This document shows, in pieces, positions 7,560-13,361 of a DNA stretch of 13,361 nt. The notes under the pieces were generated by a model, which worked only from the letters and a program-made list of their open reading frames with translations, was not told where the DNA came from and searched no databases. Each line of letters starts with the position of its first letter. Position 1 is the first letter of the stretch. Origin of the DNA: Fidelibacterota bacterium 46_43 (GTDB taxonomy: Bacteria > Fidelibacterota > Fidelibacteria > Fidelibacterales > Fidelibacteraceae); the NCBI GenBank assembly GCA_001509335.1, contig LGGY01000027.1:1-13361 (forward strand), read 5' to 3'. A program made the position numbers and the translations under genes.

Positions 7560-7840
7560 TGATATCTGTATCCTGAAACATACATAATCAACGCATAAAG
7601 AGTGACCATCATCAACACGACAAATCCCTGATAATTCAATGCTTCTCTGCTCATAAAGACGAATATCAGGATGATGTACAAGAGCATTTTCAAAAGGAAC
7701 AAAGCAAAATTTTCACCCATATCCGAATCAACAGGTCCGGATAACATGGAGAAGTCTTTCAACGATGATTTACGCAAAAGCCAGAATAGACAGAAAAAAA
7801 GGAAACTCAGTGCAGCAAACAGGTACACAGTTGTTATCAT
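7556..7840 (-). CDS. Small three-helix membrane protein, possibly NuoA-like; first gene of the complex I-like run
   Basis: A 94-residue protein with three hydrophobic segments (about 3-22, 46-63, 71-90) and a polar loop between the first and second (24-45, LKDFSMLSGPVDSDMGENF). This is the NuoA layout and near its length (110-150). NuoA has a YECG motif with a redox-sensitive cysteine in that loop and an acidic LFDxE in TM2; here there is no loop cysteine and the TM2 exit reads FVFMSRE (60-66). It begins 18 bases after the adenosine deaminase stop, with a weak GGGA ribosome site, and overlaps the NuoD-like gene by 4 bases. The position as first gene fits nuoA, but sequence evidence is thin and an unrelated accessory membrane protein is quite possible. 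Confidence 0.4.
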   Translation of the reverse strand: MITTVYLFAALSFLFFCLFWLLRKSSLKDFSMLSGPVDSDMGENFALFLLKMLLYIILIFVFMSREALNYQGFVVLMMVTLYALIMYVSGYRYQ

Positions 7841-7858
7841 GTCAAATTCCCATTATAG

Positions 7859-8932
7859 TCAGGAGTCCTGGCCATCAAAATCACGGATCATTTCATCCAT
7901 GATGGGAGACACTTCCCGGATGAGCCGGACCCGATCCCGATGATGCATAAAAGAACTTTTAAACCCGTCTATCAGCACGTCTTTAATGTCTTTCAATTTC
8001 ATATTGAAGGTATGGTATGCCAGACACAGTTCGTCGGTGAGGGTGGTGTTGGAAATCAGCCGATTATCCGTATTCAGGCACAAACGCAGTCCGTAATCCT
8101 TGAAATACTTAAAAGGATGTTTTTTAAGGCTTTGGACAGTACCTGTCTGCACATTGCTGGTTAGGCATATTTCAAGGCAAATGCGGTGATCATTGATATA
8201 ATTGAGCAGATCTCCATCTTCCGTCAGGCGCGTTCCATGACCAATCCGGTGAGCTCCGCAATAATGGACCGCCTGATGTATACTTTCAGGTCCATACGCT
8301 TCGCCGGCATGAATGGTAATGTTAATATTGTTCTTTAAAACCAGTCTGAACGCATTCTCATGATCTTTAGCCGGATAATTCTCTTCCGGGCCGGCCAGAT
8401 CAAATCCCACAACCCCCCTGTTTTTATAAGCAACAGCCAGTTCCGCCAGATTATAGGAGATATCTGGACTGATACTTCGCATACCGCAGATAATCACACC
8501 GCCACGGATTCCAAAATCCATCTCCGCCTTCTTCATTCCCCGGATCACAGCTTCCAGATTATCTACAGTTCCCATATCATTATTCACATGCAAAATAGGT
8601 GAATACCGGACTTCAAGCCATCTGATATTTTCTTTTGAGGCATCTTCTGCCAATTCGTACGCCACACGCTCCAAAGAATCAGGTGTTTGAAGAACGCTCA
8701 ACGTGAGATCAAATTTTTTCAGATAGACTTCCAGAGATTCGCCCTTTTCAAAGTGAAGAAACTCCATCAATTCATCTTTATTCTCATAAGGGATATTGAC
8801 ATTGTTTTGTTTGGCAAGATCGAATAGGGTATCCGGCCTGAGTGAACCATCCAGATGACAATGCAGCTCAGCTTTTGGAAGTTTATGAATGACTTCCCTT
8901 AATTTGGGATCATAGTTTTGATGATGTGACAT
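7859..8932 (-). CDS. add: Adenosine deaminase
   Basis: Hydrolyses adenosine (and deoxyadenosine) to inosine and ammonia in the cytoplasm, a purine salvage and catabolism step. All metal and catalytic motifs of the amidohydrolase fold are seen: AELHCHLDGS with zinc ligands His24 and His26, IHAGEAYG with His208 and the catalytic Glu211, HRIGHGTRL with His232, and LCLNTDNRL with Asp289, followed by SNTTLTDE. The NTDN form, in place of the mammalian NTDD, is common in bacterial enzymes. Length is 357 residues, normal for the family (330-370). The ATG directly abuts the stop of the OPT gene (TAA ATG), and AGGA just inside the end of OPT serves as ribosome site, so the two are cotranscribed and coupled. 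The gene is intact and appears functional. The complex I-like run follows 18 bases downstream. Confidence 0.95.
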   Translation of the reverse strand: MSHHQNYDPKLREVIHKLPKAELHCHLDGSLRPDTLFDLAKQNNVNIPYENKDELMEFLHFEKGESLEVYLKKFDLTLSVLQTPDSLERVAYELAEDASKENIRWLEVRYSPILHVNNDMGTVDNLEAVIRGMKKAEMDFGIRGGVIICGMRSISPDISYNLAELAVAYKNRGVVGFDLAGPEENYPAKDHENAFRLVLKNNINITIHAGEAYGPESIHQAVHYCGAHRIGHGTRLTEDGDLLNYINDHRICLEICLTSNVQTGTVQSLKKHPFKYFKDYGLRLCLNTDNRLISNTTLTDELCLAYHTFNMKLKDIKDVLIDGFKSSFMHHRDRVRLIREVSPIMDEMIRDFDGQDS

Positions 8933-10822
8933 TTAATTCCTTTTTGCAATTTTCGTTAATATCGCAGTAATTAAGATAAACAGCAAGATCCCAAGCCATG
9001 AAAAACCGGAGATTTCAGGCCACCAGTTTTTATTGCTAGAGATAAAAATTGGAATCGCGACCAGAATACCCATGAGAGCCTCACCGGTAATGAGTCCCGA
9101 CGCGAAAAGGAGTCCCTGCTTATTTTCCGGATGTGTTTCCCTGTGTTTCCGTGTAAAATGGGAAACCATCCCACCAATAAAGATGGGAGTTGAGAGGGTG
9201 ATAGGCAGATAAATACCAACGGCAACAGCCAGGATGGGAATTCTAAAATCAGAACCTCTGGATTTTTGTATCAGATCTGCAATAATGATCAAAACACCTA
9301 AAACAGCGCCGGTAATGACAAAATTCCAGGGAAGATTCCCCTGAAACACCCCTTCCGCCACGGATTTCATCAGGGTTGCCTGCGGCGCCGGAAGGGTTTC
9401 GCTCCCGATCGTGTAGGCACTATGAAGGATATCCAGTGTCAGTCCCAGTGCGATGGCTGCTGAGAGTGTTCCCACAATTTGCATGATCTGCTGTTTCCAG
9501 GGTGTAGCTCCAAGGATATAACCGGCCTTCAAATCCTGCATGTTGTCACCGGCTATGGCTGCGGCACAACAGACAACCGCACCGATTATAATAGCTCCTG
9601 CCGCACCTTCCAGACTACCGGTCCCTTTAATGAGAAGTAAAAGTAAAGAAGAAAAAAGAATGGTTGCGATAGTAACACCACTGATGGGATTATTGGAGGA
9701 TCCCACAAGACCTGCCATATAGCCGGCTACAGCTGAAAAGAGAAATCCGAAGATCAACATAATCACAGCCATTAAAAGTGCTGTAAAGAAATTGTGAATA
9801 ATATTCTGATAGATCAGAAATACCGGAATAACCGAAAAAATCAGGGCGATGATCACCCAGTTAATGGGGATATCTTTTTCATGCTGTTCCACAGCAATTC
9901 CGGAATTACGGTTTTTGTAGGCATTCAGACTGGATTTAACTCCGTTAACCAGGGGACGGTAGAGGTTAATCACCGACCAGATACCCCCGATAACCATGGC
10001 ACCGACACCCATATACCGGATTTTGGCATTCCAGATATCATAGGCTGCATCCAGATACCCTGAACCCGCTTCAATGGGATTAAAAAAAGAATAAAGGGGA
10101 ATGGCTATAATCCAGGAAATCAATCCACCGGCAAATACCAGAACGGCAATATTTCTTCCCACAATGTATCCGACGGCCAGAAGTGCCGGGGATAATTCAG
10201 AGCCGAATCCAATGACAGAGCGTTTTCCTCCCTGTTTGGAAACAAAAGGAAGGGCAAAGTCAATAGCTGAATTCCACATCTGAAATCCCTGCTGGGCAAG
10301 TTTCATCAATCCGCCGAACAAGGCTGCTTTAAAAATCATCATCAGATTTTTTGAGGAATCATCCGTCTCACCCTGATGGTCACCAGCTTTCAAAACTTCA
10401 GCTGTCGCCACACCTTCGGGATACTGCAATTCAGCTTCTACAATCAAGGCTCTCCGCAGAGGAATAGTAAAGAGAACCCCAATTAATCCACCGATACCGG
10501 AAATTTTTGCGATTTCAAAATAATCAAAATCGGTCCAATATCCCATCAAGACCAATGCAGGTATGGTAAAAATCACACCGGCTGCCAGAGATTCACCGGC
10601 AGATGCAGAAGTCTGTACAATATTATTTTCAAGAATGTTGGAGCGTTTGAAAAGTTTTAAAACGCCCATGGAAATAACTGCAGCAGGTATGGAAGCACTT
10701 ACCGTCATTCCGGCAAATAAACCCAAATAAGCATTTGCAGAGGCAAGAATAATGGATAAAAAGACACCAAGTATCACAGATTTAAGTGTGATTTCAGGTA
10801 ATGTGTGATTTTCTTTCATCAT
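8933..10822 (-). CDS. OPT-family oligopeptide transporter
   Basis: A 629-residue integral membrane protein of the OPT (oligopeptide/YSL) family, the prokaryotic type that is a proton-coupled importer of small peptides or metal chelates. Features seen: an N-terminal SANAYLGLFAGMTVSASIP helix (28-46), ENNIVQTSASAGESLAAGVI (65-84), the GLVGSSNNPISGVTI stretch, and the family signature AGDNMQDLKAGYILGATPWK. Some 14 membrane segments are expected, and length is normal (600-670). Tandem ATGs at 10822 and 10819 follow AGGG; the second has the better ribosome-site spacing. It is divergent from the CMD-like and D-aminopeptidase genes, and adenosine deaminase follows with no gap. The peptidase neighbour suggests peptide uptake; the true substrate cannot be told from sequence. 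Confidence 0.93.
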   Translation of the reverse strand: MMKENHTLPEITLKSVILGVFLSIILASANAYLGLFAGMTVSASIPAAVISMGVLKLFKRSNILENNIVQTSASAGESLAAGVIFTIPALVLMGYWTDFDYFEIAKISGIGGLIGVLFTIPLRRALIVEAELQYPEGVATAEVLKAGDHQGETDDSSKNLMMIFKAALFGGLMKLAQQGFQMWNSAIDFALPFVSKQGGKRSVIGFGSELSPALLAVGYIVGRNIAVLVFAGGLISWIIAIPLYSFFNPIEAGSGYLDAAYDIWNAKIRYMGVGAMVIGGIWSVINLYRPLVNGVKSSLNAYKNRNSGIAVEQHEKDIPINWVIIALIFSVIPVFLIYQNIIHNFFTALLMAVIMLIFGFLFSAVAGYMAGLVGSSNNPISGVTIATILFSSLLLLLIKGTGSLEGAAGAIIIGAVVCCAAAIAGDNMQDLKAGYILGATPWKQQIMQIVGTLSAAIALGLTLDILHSAYTIGSETLPAPQATLMKSVAEGVFQGNLPWNFVITGAVLGVLIIIADLIQKSRGSDFRIPILAVAVGIYLPITLSTPIFIGGMVSHFTRKHRETHPENKQGLLFASGLITGEALMGILVAIPIFISSNKNWWPEISGFSWLGILLFILITAILTKIAKRN

Positions 10823-10953
10823 AATCCCTGTTATTTAACGGTCTGGTTAAAGCCTTGTCGGAACATGAGGTTAAAATAGTCATGATTCCATTTGTGGTAA
10901 AGTGATTTTTATCCTTAAGTTTGATTAAATTCTATAAAAACCGGGGTTCTGCC
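10823..10953. promoter_or_regulatory. Divergent intergenic region with promoters for OPT and CMD/DppA
   Basis: This 131-base AT-rich gap is the only place where transcription diverges, so it should hold promoters for both directions. For the minus (OPT) direction, a candidate is TTTACC (10901-10896), a 17-base spacer and TATTTT (10878-10873), four of six matches in each box. For the plus direction nothing convincing was found. No clear operator palindrome is seen. Confidence 0.45.
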
Positions 10954-11304
10954 ATGGAAAAATACAGTTTCAAGGACTATGATGTTGACGGACTCACATT
11001 TCTGATGTCCAACCGGAAAGAAGTGGTTAAATCTTATCAGAAGCTCATATCCACATTAGGTGAACATCTGGATGACAAGACCCGGATTTTGATTACACTG
11101 GCGCTTCAGGTCACCACACAGCAGCCTGAAGCCGTGAAAATTGTCATTCCCAAAGCTTTGAAAGCAGGTGCCAGTTCCGATGAGATCATTGACAGTGTTA
11201 TACTGACCACGCCCATTGTTGGACTGACGGGTATTATTAAATTGCTGCCCAAAGTTTTGGATGAACTAAAAAAACATCAGGATATGACGAAAGAGGGATC
11301 GTGA
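10954..11304 (+). CDS. Carboxymuconolactone-decarboxylase (CMD/AhpD-like) family protein without the CxxC pair
   Basis: A 116-residue, all-helical protein of the CMD/AhpD-like type. The core (residues 42-92) has the family rhythm: TRILITLALQV, then KALKAGASSDEIIDSVILTT, matching 'LxaLAvA...(6)..AlxaGAsxeEIxEvi'. In redox-active members the segment before this reads CxxCxxxH and reduces peroxides or thiols. Here it reads QPEAVKIV (57-64), so both cysteines and the histidine are replaced by Gln, Ala and Val. It is therefore unlikely to be a thiol peroxidase and may act in binding or as a partner. I chose ATG 10954; a TTG at 10921 would add 11 residues but they do not look like family sequence. 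Its stop overlaps the D-aminopeptidase start by one base (TGATG), so the two are an operon. Confidence 0.75.
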   Translation: MEKYSFKDYDVDGLTFLMSNRKEVVKSYQKLISTLGEHLDDKTRILITLALQVTTQQPEAVKIVIPKALKAGASSDEIIDSVILTTPIVGLTGIIKLLPKVLDELKKHQDMTKEGS

Positions 11305-12107
11305 TGAAATTGTACATGAGTGTAGATATTGAAGGCATCACCGGTGTTGCCAACTGGGATGATGCAGAAATCGGTCATCAGGAGCACCAATACTACCGGA
11401 AGATAATGACCCGGGAAGTATTAACCGCCTGTAAAGAAGCAAAAAGCAACGGAGTACGGGAAATTCTGGTGAAGGATGCCCACGCCTCAGGCCGGAACAT
11501 TCTGATCGACGAACTTCCGGATTATGTTACGGTTATTCGAGGTTGGAGCGGCCACCCCTTTTCAATGGTGCAAGGACTTGACGGAAGTTTTGATACTCTG
11601 TTTATGATGGGATACCACTCCCCTTCCGGTTCTCTGGGAAATCCCCTCTCCCACACCATGGCTTCTTCCATTATCCGTGAAATGCGCTTGAATGGCCATC
11701 GCATTTCGGAATTCACCCTCCACGCTTTGGTCGCCGGACACTATAAAGTTCCGGTGACACTGTTAACAGGTGACGATGAAATATGCAAACAGGCAAAGGA
11801 ACTGATTCCTCAAATCACCACATTGCCGGTAAAACTTGGTTTTGGAAATGCGGTTGTGACAAAAACTCCATCCAAAGTTTTTGAGGAATATAAATCAGCA
11901 GTAAAAGATGCCTTGAATGCGAAACATTTCAGGGCATGTATTCCGGTGATTCCCTCCACCCTGTCCATAGAAATTGTCTATTCACATCCAACCATCGCCT
12001 ATAAATTCAGCTTCTTCCCGGGTGTTGAAATGACAGATGAATCGACCCTCCGGTATAAAGCGGAAAACATTTTTGATATGATGACCTTCATTCAGTTTTG
12101 TTCATGA
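11304..12107 (+). CDS. D-aminopeptidase DppA-type, M55 family zinc peptidase
   Basis: M55 enzymes such as Bacillus subtilis DppA form decamers and cleave D-amino acids from the N terminus of small peptides such as D-Ala-D-Ala. Zinc ligands of DppA (Asp8, Glu10, His60, His104, Glu133) are matched here by Asp8 and Glu10 in SVDIEG, His60 in KDAHASGRN, His105 in GYHSPSG and Glu136 in ISEFTLHA. The VPVTLLTGDDE segment is also typical. Length is 267 residues against 274 in DppA, so it is complete. ATG 11304 is preferred over GTG 11301: AGAGGG lies 7 bases upstream, and the stop of the CMD-like gene overlaps it. With the divergent OPT importer this suggests use of imported or cell-wall-derived peptides. 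Confidence 0.92.
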   Translation: MKLYMSVDIEGITGVANWDDAEIGHQEHQYYRKIMTREVLTACKEAKSNGVREILVKDAHASGRNILIDELPDYVTVIRGWSGHPFSMVQGLDGSFDTLFMMGYHSPSGSLGNPLSHTMASSIIREMRLNGHRISEFTLHALVAGHYKVPVTLLTGDDEICKQAKELIPQITTLPVKLGFGNAVVTKTPSKVFEEYKSAVKDALNAKHFRACIPVIPSTLSIEIVYSHPTIAYKFSFFPGVEMTDESTLRYKAENIFDMMTFIQFCS

Positions 12108-12136
12108 AACAGAATCAGGGAATCGGATAGGCTGTG

Positions 12137-12325
12137 ATGAAATTCCGGGTCGTTCAACAACATGGCCGTTGTGCTGTTTGTAAGAGACATTCCATGCGTC
12201 GAAATCATCGAGACCGGTGGATGAAAATGCTTCCGAAAACAAAACTCCTAAGCTGTTATGATTGTCACTCAAAAGAATACGTTTTTTTTGAATATTTTTC
12301 TATTGTTTTGAAAAATAAGCTATAA
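12137..12325 (+). CDS. Small two-CxxC zinc-ribbon-like protein
   Basis: A 62-residue basic protein with two CxxC knuckles, Cys12/Cys15 (RCAVCK) and Cys40/Cys43 (SCYDC), about 25 residues apart, likely to bind one zinc. Between them is MRRNHRDRWMKMLPKTKLL (20-38), reminiscent of small FCB and cyanobacterial proteins with 'RRxPRxxWMRxxPxxKxYxCxxC'. The function of that group is unknown to me. Start: ATG 12137 preceded by AGG 6 bases upstream; a GTG three bases earlier is possible. It lies 29 bases after the D-aminopeptidase stop and just before the terminator, so it is probably the last gene of that operon. The C terminus (FFEYFSIVLKNKL) is hydrophobic and unremarkable. Confidence 0.68.
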   Translation: MKFRVVQQHGRCAVCKRHSMRRNHRDRWMKMLPKTKLLSCYDCHSKEYVFFEYFSIVLKNKL

Positions 12326-12359
12326 AAAAACAATTCGGCTTGATACGCCGAATTGTTTT
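12324..12359. terminator. Bidirectional rho-independent terminator
   Basis: A perfect 9-base-pair stem, CAATTCGGC (12331-12339) with GCCGAATTG (12347-12355), and a 7-base loop (TTGATAC). It is flanked by A7 (12324-12330) and T4 (12356-12359), so each strand ends in a U tract. It lies between the convergent zinc-ribbon gene and the beta-helix gene and can serve both. Confidence 0.93.
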
Positions 12360-12383
12360 GCGGGGTCTGTTGTGTGATAACAA

Positions 12384-13361
12384 TTAAAACCGCTGAGTAA
12401 CGGACAAAATGGACCAGCCATCAAGCCAGTTTTCTGTACCGAAAGCTCCTTTATAATTCACGTTTTTAAAAAATCCGTCATTGGGAAGTTCGTCAACCAA
12501 CTGAAATGCCGCCCCTCCCGGAGCAGGTAAAAGATTAAGATGTCCACCACTTTCCCGTCCGTCCAGCATGTAACCCGGATCTTCCTGAATGGCGGTCAGT
12601 ACACTGTCCTCATCTCCCTTGAACAGGTCCGGAGTCCTGTAAATGATATTATTAGGTGAGAAGTAGAGATAATCAGGTGCAGATACTCCGACTAGATCTG
12701 CTGTGATAAGGGCCTGGGTAGGTGCATCTGAAATGCGAACACCATATTCCTTACCTTGATAGATGATCATATTCCGAAAATCTGCCCCGGTCCCTTCACG
12801 GAGGCGAATACACTGGTCATTGTCTGCAGAAGCCCCCTCACCGGAACCGATAATTGTTACATTGTGGAATTGCGGAAAAGAACGGGGTTGCAAATCCATA
12901 TTTGAACCGTCATTATCCATTTCAAAACCACGGTTACCATCATCAGATCCAATAAGTGCCAGAAGAAACTGTCCTTTCCCTTGATATCCCAAATCCGTAT
13001 CGAAATGGTCATCACCGCAGAAGATGGCTGCACAATGTTTAAGATTTACTGTTCCCCCAAACATTTCAAATCCATCATCCAGATTATAGGCGACCTCACA
13101 ATACTCAATAGTTGTTCCACGTCCCACACCGGCAAGCGTAATTCCGTTGATTTCGTTATCCTGCCCGATGGAACGTCCCCCGTACCATACCCGGACATAT
13201 TTAAGAATGCCGCTGTCATCATCGGGATCACTGCCTCCGAAAGGAATACCGGCCAATCCTTCCACATAGGTTTCACCGATATTTACCGGGGCATTTCCCA
13301 AAAGGATAAGTCCGCCCCAGTTTCCCATGGGATTCCTGTCCAGCATATCCCGGGGAAGTAT
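12384..13361 (-). CDS. Secreted right-handed beta-helix surface protein, N terminus beyond right edge
   Basis: The last 325 residues of a larger protein; the frame is open to the window edge (ILPRDM...), so the first internal ATG at 13346 is not the true start. The sequence resembles a group of FCB-type extracellular proteins with 'GNWGGLILLGNAP' near the start of the helix, 'GGSDPDDDSGILKYVRVWYGG', 'AGVGRGTTIEYCEVAYNLDDG' and 'FEMFGGTVNLKH' repeats, and a GDDHFDTDLGYQGK segment. Asp- and Gly-rich turns such as DNDGSNMD look able to bind calcium. These proteins are usually annotated as hypothetical, and the pattern of repeating short strands suggests a parallel beta-helix. It ends with NWLDGWSILSVTQRF and no clear T9SS sorting domain follows. 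A signal peptide would lie outside the window. The role is unknown; surface adhesion or polymer binding is only a guess. Confidence 0.82.
   Translation of the reverse strand: MLPRDMLDRNPMGNWGGLILLGNAPVNIGETYVEGLAGIPFGGSDPDDDSGILKYVRVWYGGRSIGQDNEINGITLAGVGRGTTIEYCEVAYNLDDGFEMFGGTVNLKHCAAIFCGDDHFDTDLGYQGKGQFLLALIGSDDGNRGFEMDNDGSNMDLQPRSFPQFHNVTIIGSGEGASADNDQCIRLREGTGADFRNMIIYQGKEYGVRISDAPTQALITADLVGVSAPDYLYFSPNNIIYRTPDLFKGDEDSVLTAIQEDPGYMLDGRESGGHLNLLPAPGGAAFQLVDELPNDGFFKNVNYKGAFGTENWLDGWSILSVTQRF

Noticed and set aside
2154..7840. Mrp-type Na+/H+ antiporter operon
   Set aside because: MrpA-G would need a very long MrpA and small MrpE/F/G subunits and would have no NuoH-like C terminus or NuoD-like soluble protein. 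Gene order follows nuo instead.
2154..7840. Simple pseudogene decay of a nuo operon
   Set aside because: Seven of eight genes are open and start-stop coupled with ribosome sites. Decay would give scattered stops; only one frame change is seen. Not fully excluded.
7841..7880. A perfect TATAAT (minus strand, 7857-7852) just before the NuoA-like gene, with TTGATG 15 bases upstream
   Set aside because: Transcription would start only about 4-5 bases before the ATG, leaving no room for the ribosome site, and the spacer is short. Likely chance in the AT-rich gap.
10921..10953. TTG start at 10921 for the CMD-like gene
   Set aside because: The added residues (MIKFYKNRGSA) do not look like family sequence and no better ribosome site is present upstream; ATG 10954 fits family length.
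11301..12139. Shared GTGATGAAATT at 11301 and 12134 as a possible repeat
   Set aside because: An 11-base match at two gene starts reflects start-region composition (overlapping GTG/ATG, Lys codon); no longer repeat flanks it.
1..13361. CRISPR arrays, tRNA or rRNA genes, insertion sequences, prophage genes
   Set aside because: No regularly spaced repeats, tRNA-like cloverleaf, transposase or integrase motifs, or long terminal inverted repeats were seen on either strand.

Overview
The window is ordinary bacterial DNA of moderate GC with tightly packed genes. The LeuS type, an OPT-family peptide transporter and a right-handed beta-helix surface protein of the kind common in Bacteroidota and Neomarinimicrobiota suggest the FCB side of the tree, possibly an anaerobic, Marinimicrobia-like lineage. 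This taxonomic guess is weak; no 16S or other decisive marker is present.

Layout. Positions 1-2079 (minus) hold leucyl-tRNA synthetase, which is broken near 698: about 90-105 residues of the catalytic domain are missing and the reading frame changes at the join. Positions 2154-7840 (minus) hold eight consecutive genes of mostly membrane proteins, nearly all linked by 4-base ATGA overlaps. Positions 7859-8932 (minus) are adenosine deaminase and 8933-10822 (minus) an OPT oligopeptide transporter. A divergent promoter region at 10823-10953 separates these from a plus-strand group: a Cys-less carboxymuconolactone-decarboxylase-like protein, a DppA-type D-aminopeptidase and a small two-CxxC zinc-ribbon protein. 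That group ends at a strong bidirectional terminator (12324-12359). A beta-helix protein (12384-13361, minus) runs off the right edge.

The exciting part is 2154-7840. Read in transcription order, the proteins resemble NuoA?-NuoD-NuoH-NuoJ-NuoK-NuoL-NuoM-NuoN, which is the standard nuo operon order with every Fe-S and flavin subunit (B, C, E, F, G, I) absent. The resemblance rests on size, membrane pattern, order and residual motifs: the NuoH C-terminal Arg-Tyr...Lys-Val-Leu-Leu-Pro signature, the GLPFTAG helix of NuoN, and an 'FREK' segment in the NuoD-like protein. Most residues that carry protons or quinone chemistry in complex I are replaced. The NuoL-like protein is about a third of normal length and the NuoH-like one is shortened. 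The preserved stop-start coupling argues that this is a translated, maintained membrane complex and not plain decay. I propose a degenerate, redox-cofactor-free complex I derivative of unknown function. This is inference from pattern reading and needs profile and structure searches.

The surrounding genes (OPT importer, D-aminopeptidase, adenosine deaminase) form a peptide and nucleoside scavenging neighbourhood. OPT, add and the complex I-like genes could be one long transcript, since the largest gap between them is about 15-20 bases. Two lesions (leuS deletion, NuoH-like frameshift) lie within 6 kb, so assembly or sequencing error must be excluded. No stretch above 300 bases lacks a gene.
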